From assembly GCF_009792355.1 (NCBI RefSeq), contig NZ_CP047045.1, forward strand, positions 1,364,001 through 1,428,000: a stretch of DNA of 64,000 bases. The letters are read 5' to 3'. How positions within the stretch are numbered: position 1 is the first letter of the stretch; each line of letters begins with the position of its first letter. A program made the translations under genes and the position numbers. The notes below the pieces were generated by a model, which ran no database searches, was not told the origin of the DNA, and saw only the letters and a list, made by a program, of their open reading frames with translations. Below, piece by piece: positions 7,026 through 15,858 of this stretch. Origin of the DNA: Terricaulis silvestris. Lineage in GTDB: Bacteria > Pseudomonadota > Alphaproteobacteria > Caulobacterales > Aquidulcibacteraceae.

Positions 7026-8411
7026 TCACGGCAACAACGCGCGCGGGTTCATCACGTTGTTGGGGTCGAGCGCGCGCTTCACGGCGCGCATCAGCGCGAT
7101 CGACTCCGGGTCTTTGAAGCGCGCGAGATCGGCGCGCCGCGCCACACCAATGCCATGCTCCGCCGAGATCGAACCGCCCATCGCATCGGCGATGGTATAG
7201 ACCGTCTGGCTGAGTTGCTCGCCGGGGAACTGATCCGGCGCCATGCCGACCGGCTGCATCGCGGTGTAGTGAAAGTTGCCATCGCCCATGTGTCCGAACG
7301 CTACGATGCGCGCGCCGGGGCAACTTGCCTCCATCGCCGCGTCGGCGCGTTCAAGGAAGAGCGGCGTCTGTGAAACCGGCACGCTCACATCATGATTGAC
7401 TTGCGCGCCCTCAGGCCGATGGCCCGCCGATACATCTTCGCGAATGCGCCAAAAACCCCTTGCCTGGCTTGCATTTTCAGCAATCAGCGCATTCTTCGCT
7501 TCGCCCGCATCAATCGCCGCCGCAAGCGCGCCTTCGATCGCATCGCGCAGGCCCGCCGCGTTCATCGCTTCGAACTCGATCAACACCATGAACGGTGCGC
7601 CCGGCATCGGATCGCGCCGGTCAGCGACATTCTTAACGACGAGATCGACCGAGAGCCGGTTCATGATCTCAAACGCCGCGACCGCGCCCGTCGCGCCCTT
7701 CATCCGGTGCAACAGGTCGAGCGCCGCCCTCGCCGACGGGACCGCCACCAGCGCCACCTCATGCGCGCGCGGACGGGGGAACAGCTTGAGGCAGGCCGCC
7801 GTCACCACCCCCAACGTTCCCTCGGCGCCGATGAAAAGCTGCTTCAGGTCGTAGCCAGTGTTGTCCTTCCTCAGACCCTTCAGTCCGGAGAACACGCGAC
7901 CGTCTGGCAGCACCGCTTCGATGCCCAACACGAGGTCGCGCATCATCCCGTAACGCAGCACATGCACGCCGCCGGCGTTCGTCGAAATCAGTCCGCCGAT
8001 TGTGGCGCTGCCTTCGCTCGCGAGGCTCAAAGGGAAGAGTCGGTCCGATTCGCGGGCCGAGTTCTGCACAGCGGAGAGAATCACGCCGGCCTCCGCGATG
8101 AGTGAGTCGTTGGCGGGATCGACTGCGCGGATGCGGTTCATGCGCTTCAGCGAGAGCAGCACTTCGCCGTCCGGGATTTGTCCGCCGACTAGTCCGGTGT
8201 TGCCGCCCTGCGGCGTGATCGCCGCGCCGGACGCTGCACATAACCGCACGACATCAGACACTTCTTCTGTCGAAGCCGGCATTGCGAGGAAGGGAGTCGC
8301 GCCCTGATAGCGGCCGCGCCACTCCGTCAGGAATGGGGCAAGCGTTTCCGCATCGGTGGCGAAGCCCTTCGGCCCCAAACGCGCGGCGAGTTGCTCGTAA
8401 AGCGTAGACAT
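7026..8411 (-). CDS. FAD-binding oxidoreductase (D-2-hydroxyacid dehydrogenase type)
   Basis: 461 residues: an N-terminal PCMH-type FAD-binding domain (TPQGGNTGLVGGQ near residue 65, then GGLISTNAGGVHVLRYG) and a C-terminal FAD-linked oxidase domain with HMGDGNFHY and EHGIGVARR, ending NVMNPRALLP. This is the GlcD/D-lactate/D-2-hydroxyglutarate dehydrogenase family, which oxidises D-2-hydroxyacids and passes electrons to the respiratory chain. The substrate is not decidable from sequence alone. It is a single gene with no partner iron-sulfur subunit nearby. Confidence 0.9.
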   Translation of the reverse strand: MSTLYEQLAARLGPKGFATDAETLAPFLTEWRGRYQGATPFLAMPASTEEVSDVVRLCAASGAAITPQGGNTGLVGGQIPDGEVLLSLKRMNRIRAVDPANDSLIAEAGVILSAVQNSARESDRLFPLSLASEGSATIGGLISTNAGGVHVLRYGMMRDLVLGIEAVLPDGRVFSGLKGLRKDNTGYDLKQLFIGAEGTLGVVTAACLKLFPRPRAHEVALVAVPSARAALDLLHRMKGATGAVAAFEIMNRLSVDLVVKNVADRRDPMPGAPFMVLIEFEAMNAAGLRDAIEGALAAAIDAGEAKNALIAENASQARGFWRIREDVSAGHRPEGAQVNHDVSVPVSQTPLFLERADAAMEASCPGARIVAFGHMGDGNFHYTAMQPVGMAPDQFPGEQLSQTVYTIADAMGGSISAEHGIGVARRADLARFKDPESIALMRAVKRALDPNNVMNPRALLP

Positions 8412-8447
8412 GGCGTCAACTTAGCCCGCGTCGCCGCCTGAAGCGAC

Positions 8448-9791
8448 CTAACGCGCCCGCGTGGCGTCCACACGGATGGTGAGCTGGATGTCCCGCGAGA
8501 TCAGATCGTCGCCCGAACCGCCTTCGCCGACGCCAAAGTCATTGCGGTCGATCGTAGTCGAACCGCGCATCGACGCCCGGTCGCCATCGATGGAGAGCGT
8601 GAAAGGCAGGCTCACGTCTCGGCTCTGGCCCCGGATCGTTAGCCGCCCACGCGCCTCATACTGATTGCCGCCGCGCGACCGGATCCGTGTCGTCCTGAAC
8701 TCCGCCATCGGATGAGCGCCCGCGTTGAACCATTCCGCCGACGGCAGCGCCCCGTCGTGCGCTGTGACGCCCGTGGAAGCCGAAGCTGTCTCGATCCGTA
8801 CCACGGCGGAGGAGGCGTCCAGATTGCTGGGGTCGAACCGGATGTCGGCGCGCCAGCGCGTGAAACGCCCGTTGAACGGCGTCGAACCGTTCTCGTCCTC
8901 ATACTCGTACGCAAACCCGATCGAACTCGATCGCGCATCCACCGTCCAGCGCGGCACAGCCGTCGGCGCAACCGGTGCGCTGTCCGGCGCCCCAACATTC
9001 GGCGTCTCCGGCGCGGTTGGCTCGGCCTCCACCGCTTCGAACGTCGAAGGCGGCGCTTGCGGCGCGGCAGAGCCAAGCGTCGCCACAGTGAACAGCGCCG
9101 CCACAGCGGCAACCGTAACCAAACTCAATCCAACACCGAGCACCGCCAGCCGCACAGGGTTCTTCGGCGGTGCTTCTTTCTCAAACGGCGCGCGCACGCC
9201 GGGGACCATATGCGCCAGCGTCTCGTCGCGATCGAAGAAGTGATGCTTCAGCGCCGCCGCCACATGCAGCGCAACAAGGCCGAGCGCGGTAAATCCCAGA
9301 TACGCGTGCGTGGTCAGTGCCGCCTCGGCAGCGTCCTCGCGCACATCGAGCGAGGCCTGGTTCAAGCCGAACAAATGCGGGACTTCGAATAGACCGAACC
9401 AATGCGTCGGCACCGGCAACGGCGCCTCATCATGGATCGACCAACCGGCGGAGACATAAAGCCAGCCGGTCAAGGGCAGGGCGATTATCAGCGCGTAGAA
9501 CGCCCAGTGCGTCAGCTTCGCGACGAACTTTTCCCAGCCCGGCATATGCACAGGCAAAGGCGGCGGCGGATTGGCCAAGCGCCAGCCCAGTCGCACAACG
9601 CTCAGCGCCAACACTGTCAGCCCAATCGACTTGTGCAGCTGATAGGCCTCGAACAAACCCTGGCTTACATTCCCGTTCTCGGCCTCTTCGTGCATCCAGA
9701 GGCCCAGCGGGATCATGAACAGGATTGCTGCCGCGATCGCCCAATGCAGGACGATCGCGACCGCGGTGTAGCGCTGAGCCGTGGCGCTCAT
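8448..9791 (-). CDS. Cytochrome b561 - YceI domain fusion protein
   Basis: 447 residues. Residues 1-200 form a four-helix cytochrome b561 domain with the expected haem histidines (VLHWAIAA, YQLHKSIG, LTHWAFYAL, LVALHVAAALKHH). A fifth helix near 215-240 and a Pro/Ala linker lead to a periplasmic YceI lipocalin-like domain (about 285-447: WTVDARSSSIGF, TAHDGALPSAEWFN, IDRNDFGVG). YceI folds bind isoprenoid quinones or similar lipids, so this may pass electrons or lipid between membrane and periplasm. The ATG overlaps the preceding YceI gene's TGA (TGATG). Confidence 0.88.
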   Translation of the reverse strand: MSATAQRYTAVAIVLHWAIAAAILFMIPLGLWMHEEAENGNVSQGLFEAYQLHKSIGLTVLALSVVRLGWRLANPPPPLPVHMPGWEKFVAKLTHWAFYALIIALPLTGWLYVSAGWSIHDEAPLPVPTHWFGLFEVPHLFGLNQASLDVREDAAEAALTTHAYLGFTALGLVALHVAAALKHHFFDRDETLAHMVPGVRAPFEKEAPPKNPVRLAVLGVGLSLVTVAAVAALFTVATLGSAAPQAPPSTFEAVEAEPTAPETPNVGAPDSAPVAPTAVPRWTVDARSSSIGFAYEYEDENGSTPFNGRFTRWRADIRFDPSNLDASSAVVRIETASASTGVTAHDGALPSAEWFNAGAHPMAEFRTTRIRSRGGNQYEARGRLTIRGQSRDVSLPFTLSIDGDRASMRGSTTIDRNDFGVGEGGSGDDLISRDIQLTIRVDATRAR

Positions 9792-10495
9792 CAGTTCACC
9801 GGTTCAGCGGTCGGGCGATCCGGTGTGGGGACGCCCTCGATCGGCTTCGAGAATAGAGCCTCGATGGTGATCGTGACGCGATCGCCGGAGCCGTCCTGAG
9901 CGTCTGGCGACGACGGCATCATCTCATCGACTCCGAACTGTGACCGTTGGATTTCTCCCGTCGCCGTGAAGCCAATCGAAGAAATCTGCATGCCGACCGG
10001 ATGCGGGCTGTGGCTGCCATTGTACGTGGCGTCCAACGTGACGGGCTGCGTCACGCCATGAAGCGTCAGATCGCCCGTGACCCGTGCTGTGTTCGGGCCG
10101 GTGCTTTCAACCGACGTGGATCGAAACGTCGCCTGCGGGAACGCGGCGCTATCCAACCAGGATGAGTTCTGCAGCTCCGCATCAAAATCCCGCTCGCCGG
10201 AATAGGGCGTGTCCAGCGACGTCACATCCACAGTCGCCTCGACCGAGGACTGCGCCGGCGCCTCCGCATTAAAGTGCAGCGTGCCAGAGACCGTGTTGAA
10301 GCGTAGCGTGTAGTTGGAAATGCCAAAGCGGCGCACGGATACTGTGACCGTCGAGTGGTTCGGATCGAGCGCATAATCCCCGGACGGTGCGTTCACCGGC
10401 AGCTGCGCTTCCGGCGCAGGCGTCCCGGGCGTCTCCGCCGGTTGCGAACAGGCGACCAGCGCCAGAGCGGCCGAGGCCGCGATCCAAACTCTCAT
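9791..10495 (-). CDS. YceI family lipoprotein
   Basis: 234 residues. The signal peptide ends in a lipobox (ALVACSQ, Cys near 16), so the protein is membrane-anchored in the periplasm. The YceI domain follows (YALDPNHSTVTVSVRRFG, RDFDAELQNSSWLDSAAFPQ, IQRSQFGVDEM). It is the middle of three co-oriented YceI-domain genes and overlaps the fusion gene by TGATG. Members bind polyprenyl-type lipids; the physiological role is usually unclear. Confidence 0.87.
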   Translation of the reverse strand: MRVWIAASAALALVACSQPAETPGTPAPEAQLPVNAPSGDYALDPNHSTVTVSVRRFGISNYTLRFNTVSGTLHFNAEAPAQSSVEATVDVTSLDTPYSGERDFDAELQNSSWLDSAAFPQATFRSTSVESTGPNTARVTGDLTLHGVTQPVTLDATYNGSHSPHPVGMQISSIGFTATGEIQRSQFGVDEMMPSSPDAQDGSGDRVTITIEALFSKPIEGVPTPDRPTAEPVN

Positions 10496-10543
10496 GAACG
10501 TCTCCCAGTTGAACCAATCAATCTAGGCTTCGCGCGCCCAGGC

Positions 10544-11221
10544 TCACGCCTTCACGAATTCCGCCTCGATCACAATCTGCACCGCGTCGCCCGTGAACGC
10601 GTCCCACTCGGTCACGCCCCATTGCACGCGGTCGATTTCGCCGTGGGCGGAGAATCCAAGCACCTGATTGCCGCCGCGCAGCGGGTCGATAGCAGCGCCA
10701 TCGAAGGTGGCCTCCAGCGTCAAGGGATGAGTCTGCCCGTTCATCGCGAGATCGCCCGTCACGCGCGCCGTGTTCTGACCCGTGCGCTCAATCGCTGTGG
10801 ACGTGAAGGTGATCCGCGGCGCTTGAGCCGCGCCAAGCGCGCTGGCGATCTGCCGGTCGAAGCCGCGCTCGCTGTCGCGGTTGAGCACGCCTGTGTTGAC
10901 CGATGCCGCATCGACGCTTGCGGTCAATCGCGATCGCGAAAGATCCGCCGGATCAAGTTCGAGAGACCCCGCTTCAGTATCGAAGCGCGCCGTGAACCAA
11001 GCGAGGTCCATGTGCCGAATGCGGAAGAGCACGGTCGCGTGGCGCGGATCGATCCGGTACGCGCCCGCCGGCAGGTTTACCGGCTCGAATGTCGTCGGTG
11101 CCGAGGACGCAGCGGCCGATGGCGCGTTGGCGCCGGTGAAGGGCGGCGGCGCATCGCCAGCGCCCTCCACACTGGCGCACGCGAAGAGACCCAAGCTGGC
11201 GGCAATCACCCAAGCGCGCAT
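10544..11221 (-). CDS. YceI family lipoprotein
   Basis: 225 residues beginning with a lipoprotein signal (LGLFACASVEG). The mature part carries the YceI pattern YRIDPRHATVLFRIRHMDLA and ERGFDRQIASALGAAQ, ending IDRVQWGVTEWDAFTGD. It diverges from its neighbours in the loop lengths, so it is an older paralogue rather than a fresh duplicate. It is the first gene of the three-gene YceI cluster, about 50 bases upstream of the second. Confidence 0.85.
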   Translation of the reverse strand: MRAWVIAASLGLFACASVEGAGDAPPPFTGANAPSAAASSAPTTFEPVNLPAGAYRIDPRHATVLFRIRHMDLAWFTARFDTEAGSLELDPADLSRSRLTASVDAASVNTGVLNRDSERGFDRQIASALGAAQAPRITFTSTAIERTGQNTARVTGDLAMNGQTHPLTLEATFDGAAIDPLRGGNQVLGFSAHGEIDRVQWGVTEWDAFTGDAVQIVIEAEFVKA

Positions 11222-11337
11222 ATTAAGCCTCCACGTGCCCCCGGGGCGAAATCTAGGTGCGCCCGTACCGTCGTCCAGGACGCATCGACGACTTGTCGCA
11301 TCGCCCGTTAAGGTAGGTCCGAGGGAGAGCCGGAACT

Positions 11338-12957
11338 ATGACCTACGTCGCGCCGATCGCCGACTTTCGCTTCGCATTGGAGGCCTGCGCCGACTTCTGG
11401 TCGCTGTGCGAACGCTATCCCGATCTCGACGCCGACCTGCTCGCCGCAATCCTCGATGGCGCCGGCGCCCTGGCGAGCGAGACGCTCGCCCCCATCAACC
11501 GCAGCGGCGATCGCGCCGGCGTAAAGCTCAACGGCGATGTCGTGACCGCAGCGCCCGGTTTCCGCGAAGCATACGAAGCGTTCAAGCAAGGCGGCTGGCA
11601 GGGCCTCGCCGCCGATCCAACCTATGGCGGGCAGGGACTCCCTCGTGCGCTCGCCATCGCCGTGATGGAAACAGTGCACAGCGCCAACATGAGCTTCGCG
11701 CTGCTGCCGATGCTCACGCTTGGCGCCATCGAAGCCATCGAGCAGCACGGCGCACCAGACCAGAAGAAGCTCTATCTCGAAAAGCTCGTCTCCGGTGAAT
11801 GGTCCGGCACAATGAACCTGACCGAACCGCAAGCTGGCTCAGACCTCGGCGCCATCACCACCAAAGCCGTCGCGCAAGCCGACGGCAGCTACGCCATCAC
11901 CGGCCAGAAGATATTCATCACTTGGGGCGAGCACGATTGCGCCCCCAACATCATCCACCTTGTCCTCGCCCGCATAGAAGGCGCGCCCGCCGGATCGAAG
12001 GGCATCTCGATGTTCATCGTCCCGAAGTTTCGCGACGAGGACGGCTCGCGCAACGCCGTGCGCTGTATCGGTCTCGAAGAAAAAATGGGCATCCACGCTT
12101 CGCCCACCTGCACGCTTGCCTACGAAGGCGCGACCGGTTGGCTGATAGGCCAAGAGAACAAGGGCCTCGCCGCCATGTTCACGATGATGAACGCAGCGCG
12201 GATCAATGTCGGCATGTCCGGCGTCGGCGTCGCTGAAGCGGCGTACCAAAAAGCGCTCGCCTACGCCCGCGAGCGCAAACAAGGCGGCAAGCTCATCATC
12301 GAGCACCCCGACGTCCGCCGCATGCTCATGACCATGCGCGCCAAAATCCAAGCCGGCCGCGCCATCTGCTACGCCACCGCCGTCGCCGCTGATGCCGGCG
12401 AGAAAGCCCGCGAAGATTTGCTCACCCCCATCGCCAAAGCCTGGTGCACCGATCTGGGCGTCGAAGTCTCTAGCCTCGGCGTGCAAGTGCACGGCGGCAT
12501 GGGCTTCGTCGAAGAGGGCGGCGCCGCGCAATTCTACCGCGACGCCCGCATCGCCCCGATCTACGAAGGCACAAACGGCATCCAAGCTATCGATCTCTAC
12601 GGCCGCAAACTCTTGAGCGACCGCGGCGAAGCGATGCGCCAGCTGATCGAAGAAGCGGGCGCCGTCGCCGGCTCAACCCACCCCTATCTTTCAGCCGCGA
12701 TTGACGCGCTGGTCGACGCCACGGACTACATGCTCGCGGCGTCGCGCGACGACGCGCTAACAGGCGCCAACGCCTATCTCCAACTGGCTGGCGACGTTGT
12801 CGGCGGCATGTTGCTGATCAAAGGTGGCGCCCGCGACCCCAACGCCGAGCAACGCGCGCTGCTGCGCCACTACGCGCGCACGGTCCTCGCCCGCGCGCCA
12901 TCGCGCGTGGCCGAAATCAGGATCGGCGCCGAATTCTTGGATGCGAGCGCGCTATGA
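11338..12957 (+). CDS. Acyl-CoA dehydrogenase (FadE/DmdC-like)
   Basis: 539 residues with an acyl-CoA dehydrogenase N-terminal domain, the FAD-binding middle domain (NLTEPQAGSDLG and GQKIFITWGEHD), and the C-terminal helical domain. The latter includes LGVQVHGGMGFVEE and YEGTNGIQAIDLYGRKL, where the catalytic Glu of this subfamily lies. The C-terminal extension after residue about 430 is typical of the roughly 590-residue DmdC-like group. It catalyses FAD-dependent alpha,beta-dehydrogenation of acyl-CoAs; chain specificity is unknown. The DDAH gene follows with an ATGA overlap. Confidence 0.9.
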   Translation: MTYVAPIADFRFALEACADFWSLCERYPDLDADLLAAILDGAGALASETLAPINRSGDRAGVKLNGDVVTAAPGFREAYEAFKQGGWQGLAADPTYGGQGLPRALAIAVMETVHSANMSFALLPMLTLGAIEAIEQHGAPDQKKLYLEKLVSGEWSGTMNLTEPQAGSDLGAITTKAVAQADGSYAITGQKIFITWGEHDCAPNIIHLVLARIEGAPAGSKGISMFIVPKFRDEDGSRNAVRCIGLEEKMGIHASPTCTLAYEGATGWLIGQENKGLAAMFTMMNAARINVGMSGVGVAEAAYQKALAYARERKQGGKLIIEHPDVRRMLMTMRAKIQAGRAICYATAVAADAGEKAREDLLTPIAKAWCTDLGVEVSSLGVQVHGGMGFVEEGGAAQFYRDARIAPIYEGTNGIQAIDLYGRKLLSDRGEAMRQLIEEAGAVAGSTHPYLSAAIDALVDATDYMLAASRDDALTGANAYLQLAGDVVGGMLLIKGGARDPNAEQRALLRHYARTVLARAPSRVAEIRIGAEFLDASAL

Positions 12958-13730
12958 CGCTCCGTTTCAACAACGCCATCGTCCGCACCCCGTCGCGCTC
13001 CGTGACGCAAGGTCTCCGCGCCGTGGATACCGGCGCGCCTAACTACGAAACGCTCCTCGCCGAACACGCCGCCTACGTCGCCGCCCTCGAACAAGCCGGC
13101 GTTGCCGTCGACGTGTTACCGCCGCTCGAAGCCTACCCAGACTCCGTCTTCGTCGAAGATGCAGCACTCGTGTTCACCAACGCCGCCATCCAACTCCGCC
13201 CTGGCGCACCAACCCGCGCCGGCGAAGCCGCAGAGATCGCGCCAACTCTCGCTCGCCGCTTCGAACGCGTGCTGCAACTCGAAGCCGGCACGGCCGAAGG
13301 CGGTGACATCCTCACCACGCCCCGCGGTGTCCTCATCGGCCAATCCGCGCGGACCAGCGCCGAAGGCGCCCAAGCACTCGTCGCACTCCTCGCGCAACTC
13401 GGCCTCAAAGGCATCCCCGTCCAAACCCCGCCCGGCGTGCTGCACTTCAAATCCGATTGCTCACTGCTCGATGACGAGACTATCCTCGCTACGCCGGCGC
13501 TCGCCGCCTCCGGCGTGTTCGACGGCTTCCGCGTCGTGCTCACGCCCGACGGCGAAGAGGGCGCGGCCAACGCCATCCGCGTCAACGACCGTGTCTTCCT
13601 CAGCGCCGGCTACCCGCGCGCCGCCGATGCGCTCACTCAACTCGGTTTCCGCATCGTCACATTACAAACGCGCGAAATCGCCAAGATTGACGCCGGGCTC
13701 TCCTGCATGTCGCTGCGCTGGCGCGGATAG
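12954..13730 (+). CDS. ddaH: Dimethylargininase (DDAH) / arginine deiminase-fold hydrolase
   Basis: 258 residues of the guanidino-group-modifying pentein fold. Visible are FVEDAALVF (substrate-binding Glu-Asp), GGDILTTPRGVLIGQSART, the catalytic His region GVLHFKSDCS, and the C-terminal nucleophile region DAGLSCMSLRW with the reactive Cys about eight residues from the end. This matches bacterial DDAH, which converts methylarginines to citrulline and methylamines. The start overlaps the acyl-CoA dehydrogenase stop (ATGA), but no metabolic link between the two is obvious. Confidence 0.87.
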   Translation: MTLRFNNAIVRTPSRSVTQGLRAVDTGAPNYETLLAEHAAYVAALEQAGVAVDVLPPLEAYPDSVFVEDAALVFTNAAIQLRPGAPTRAGEAAEIAPTLARRFERVLQLEAGTAEGGDILTTPRGVLIGQSARTSAEGAQALVALLAQLGLKGIPVQTPPGVLHFKSDCSLLDDETILATPALAASGVFDGFRVVLTPDGEEGAANAIRVNDRVFLSAGYPRAADALTQLGFRIVTLQTREIAKIDAGLSCMSLRWRG

Positions 13731-13736
13731 ATTGAT

Positions 13737-13880
13737 CTCCGCCCCTTGTGGGCGGAGACAGACCGCAGCGAAGCGAAGGTCAGAGGCGGGGTGCTGGCGC
13801 GGGATTTTAAAGTCCGGCGCTGGTACCCCTCGCCTGCGTTTGCGCGCGCAAACGCTGTCCTCTCCCCCAAGGGGAGAGGA
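13737..13880. repeat. Compound multi-stem palindromic element, copy 3
   Basis: Hairpin CTCCGCCC/GGGCGGAG (13737-13757) opens the element. GACAG pairs with CTGTC around the inner parts. A left arm GACC...GGTC, a central stem AGGCG/CGCCT plus GGGT/ACCC, and a perfect hairpin GCGTTTGC/GCAAACGC (13836-13855) follow, and TCCTCTCCCC/GGGGAGAGGA closes it. The order of stems matches copy 1 although most stems differ in sequence. Confidence 0.72.
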
Positions 13881-13922
13881 CCATGGATAGCGTTTCGCCG
13901 TCGCGGCCTCTAAACTCGCCCC

Positions 13923-14996
13923 ATGTCCATGGACGGCGTTGACGATACCGAAGTCGCGGAAGCGCGCATCAGACCCAATCTGGTCTATCCGCTAGGCGAC
14001 CCACCCGAAGCCGGCGTCACGCGCGAGATTGCGCCGGGCGTGCACTGGATTCGCATGCCGCTGCCGTTCGCGCTGAAATGGATCAATCTGTGGCTGCTCG
14101 AAGACGGCGACGGCTGGACCATCATCGACACCGGCGTCGCCATGGAGCAATCGCGCGAATACTGGCGTAAGATTTTCGACGAGACACTCGGCGGCAAACC
14201 GGTCACGCGCGTGATCTGCACGCACATGCATCCCGATCACGTCGGCCTCGCCGGCTGGATCTGCCGCAAGTTCGACGCCTCGCTCTGGATGAGCCGTCTC
14301 GAATACATCACCTGCCGCGTCTTGGTGGCCGATACTGGCCGCGAAGCGCCGGAAGAGGGCGTCGCCTTCTATCGCGCCGCCGGCTGGGACGAAGATCTGA
14401 TCGACTCCTACAAGATCCGCTTCGGCGGCTTCGGCAAGGCCGTGTCGCGCGTGCCCGACGCATACAAGCGCATGGCCGACGGCGACATCGTCGAGATCGG
14501 TGGCCGCCCTTGGCGCGTCATCACCGGCAACGGCCATTGCCCCGAGCACGTCTGCCTCTGGCAAGAAGAGCTGAAGCTCTTCATCTCCGGCGACCAAGTG
14601 CTGCCGCGCATCAGCTCCAACGTCTCCGTCTTCCCGACCGAGCCCGATGGCGATCCGCTCGCAGACTGGATCAGTTCCTGCAAGAAGCTCCTGGACGTCA
14701 TGCCAAACGACGTCCTCGTGCTCCCATCGCACAACGAGCCGTTCATCGGCCTACACGAGCGCCTGCACAGTCTGATCGACGGCCACGAGCGCACGCTGAA
14801 GCGCATTCTTTCGCGCCTCAACGAACCGAAGCGCGCCATCGATCTCTTCGGCGCCATGTTCGCGCGCAAGATCGGCAGCGACGTGATCGGCATGGCCACC
14901 GGCGAAGCCATCGCGCACGTCAATTGCCTCGTCGGCCGCGGCCTCGCGCGCCGCGTCACCGACGAACAAGGGATCACCCGCTATGTCGCCGCCTAA
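13923..14996 (+). CDS. MBL-fold metallo-hydrolase
   Basis: 357 residues. A metallo-beta-lactamase domain spans about residues 30-265, with the metal motif THMHPDHVG, the later NGHCPEHVCLW and the GDQVLPRIS metal-bridging region, and HNEPF. A C-terminal winged-helix-like tail of about 90 residues (LKRILSRLNEPKRAIDLFGAMF...GEAIAHVNCLVGRGLARR) is common in the group annotated as glyoxalase-II-like hydrolases. The substrate is unknown. The first of two nearby ATGs is used. The next gene overlaps its 3' end by 14 bases. Confidence 0.87.
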   Translation: MSMDGVDDTEVAEARIRPNLVYPLGDPPEAGVTREIAPGVHWIRMPLPFALKWINLWLLEDGDGWTIIDTGVAMEQSREYWRKIFDETLGGKPVTRVICTHMHPDHVGLAGWICRKFDASLWMSRLEYITCRVLVADTGREAPEEGVAFYRAAGWDEDLIDSYKIRFGGFGKAVSRVPDAYKRMADGDIVEIGGRPWRVITGNGHCPEHVCLWQEELKLFISGDQVLPRISSNVSVFPTEPDGDPLADWISSCKKLLDVMPNDVLVLPSHNEPFIGLHERLHSLIDGHERTLKRILSRLNEPKRAIDLFGAMFARKIGSDVIGMATGEAIAHVNCLVGRGLARRVTDEQGITRYVAA

Positions 14997-15288
14997 CGCA
15001 CCCAACCCCGAACGCAGCTCCAACGTCGCGATCTGGTTGGTCTGCGGCGGCATTGGCCTATCGATCCTCTCTTGGTTTCTCGGCGTCGGCGCCGTTATGG
15101 CGCTCGCGCTCAGCGGGCAGGAAGACCCGCACGTCATCATCGCAGCGGCATTCGGTGCGATCGGCGTCATGCTGCTCGGCGCACTTGGCGTGCTGCTCAC
15201 CATCATCGGCGGCGTTTGGATGCTCGCCCAAGTCATCGCCGACCAACGCGGCGGCGAAGAGAAGCGCTATCGCAATGTCGAGCGCTGA
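14983..15288 (+). CDS. Small two-helix membrane protein
   Basis: 101 residues: a Pro/Asn-rich N-terminus, then hydrophobic helices at about 12-38 and 50-80, and a charged tail (ADQRGGEEKRYRNVER). It overlaps the MBL gene and the following small membrane gene by 14 bases each, implying one transcript. I do not recognise a family. Confidence 0.65.
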   Translation: MSPPNAPNPERSSNVAIWLVCGGIGLSILSWFLGVGAVMALALSGQEDPHVIIAAAFGAIGVMLLGALGVLLTIIGGVWMLAQVIADQRGGEEKRYRNVER

Positions 15289-15544
15289 ATTTCACGGGCG
15301 AAATCGGGCATTTCTTGCTATCGCACTCATCGGCCTAGCGAATATCGTCATAGGATATTCGGTGGTGTACGGGATCGCCTTCTTCTACCCGACGGTTAGG
15401 GATGCCTCCGAACTTCCTCTTGTCGCGAACCTCATGAGCATTCTCGCCAGCATAGCCATTCTGCTCGGCGGCTCATTTTTAGCCGTGGCCTTCGTCGTAC
15501 GAATTCTTATGTGTTTTCGAAAAGTGGAGACGAACGACATATGA
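15275..15544 (+). CDS. Small two-helix membrane protein
   Basis: 89 residues, starting at the ATG at 15275 inside the end of the preceding gene and in a different frame. Two hydrophobic helices (about residues 11-37 and 50-79) flank a short loop (YPTVRDASELP), and it ends with a charged tail, MCFRKVETNDI. Topology matches its upstream neighbour, so the two may be diverged paralogues or partners. Base composition is slightly lower in GC than the flanks. Its stop overlaps the YbjQ gene start (ATGA). Confidence 0.62.
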   Translation: MSSAEFHGRNRAFLAIALIGLANIVIGYSVVYGIAFFYPTVRDASELPLVANLMSILASIAILLGGSFLAVAFVVRILMCFRKVETNDI

Positions 15545-15858
15545 TTCTCTCAACCACCTTCGAAGTCCACGGTCGCACTGTCGCGCAACACCTTGGCCTC
15601 GTCCGCGGCAACGTCGTGCGCTCGCGCTTCATCGGCCGCGACATCGTCGCCGGCCTGCGCATGATCGTCGGCGGCGAGATCCACGAATACACCAAGCTAT
15701 TGGCCGAGAGCCGCGAGCAGGCGATGGATCGCATGGTCGAACAGGCCGAGGGTTTAGGCGCCGACGCCATCGTAGGCGTCCGCCTCGAAACCACCGATGC
15801 AGGGCAGGGCCAAGCCACCGAAGTGCTTGCGTACGGAACGGCTGTGAAGCTGGCTTAA
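15541..15858 (+). CDS. YbjQ/UPF0145 family protein
   Basis: 105 residues with the family pattern RGNVVRSRFIGRDIVAG, EYTKLLAESREQAMDRMVEQA and LGADAIVGVRLETT. The family forms small pentameric or decameric rings of unknown function. The start at 15541 gives an ATGA overlap with the small membrane gene before it, consistent with one operon from 13923 to 15858. Its stop overlaps by four bases the stop of the convergent gene. Confidence 0.88.
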   Translation: MILSTTFEVHGRTVAQHLGLVRGNVVRSRFIGRDIVAGLRMIVGGEIHEYTKLLAESREQAMDRMVEQAEGLGADAIVGVRLETTDAGQGQATEVLAYGTAVKLA

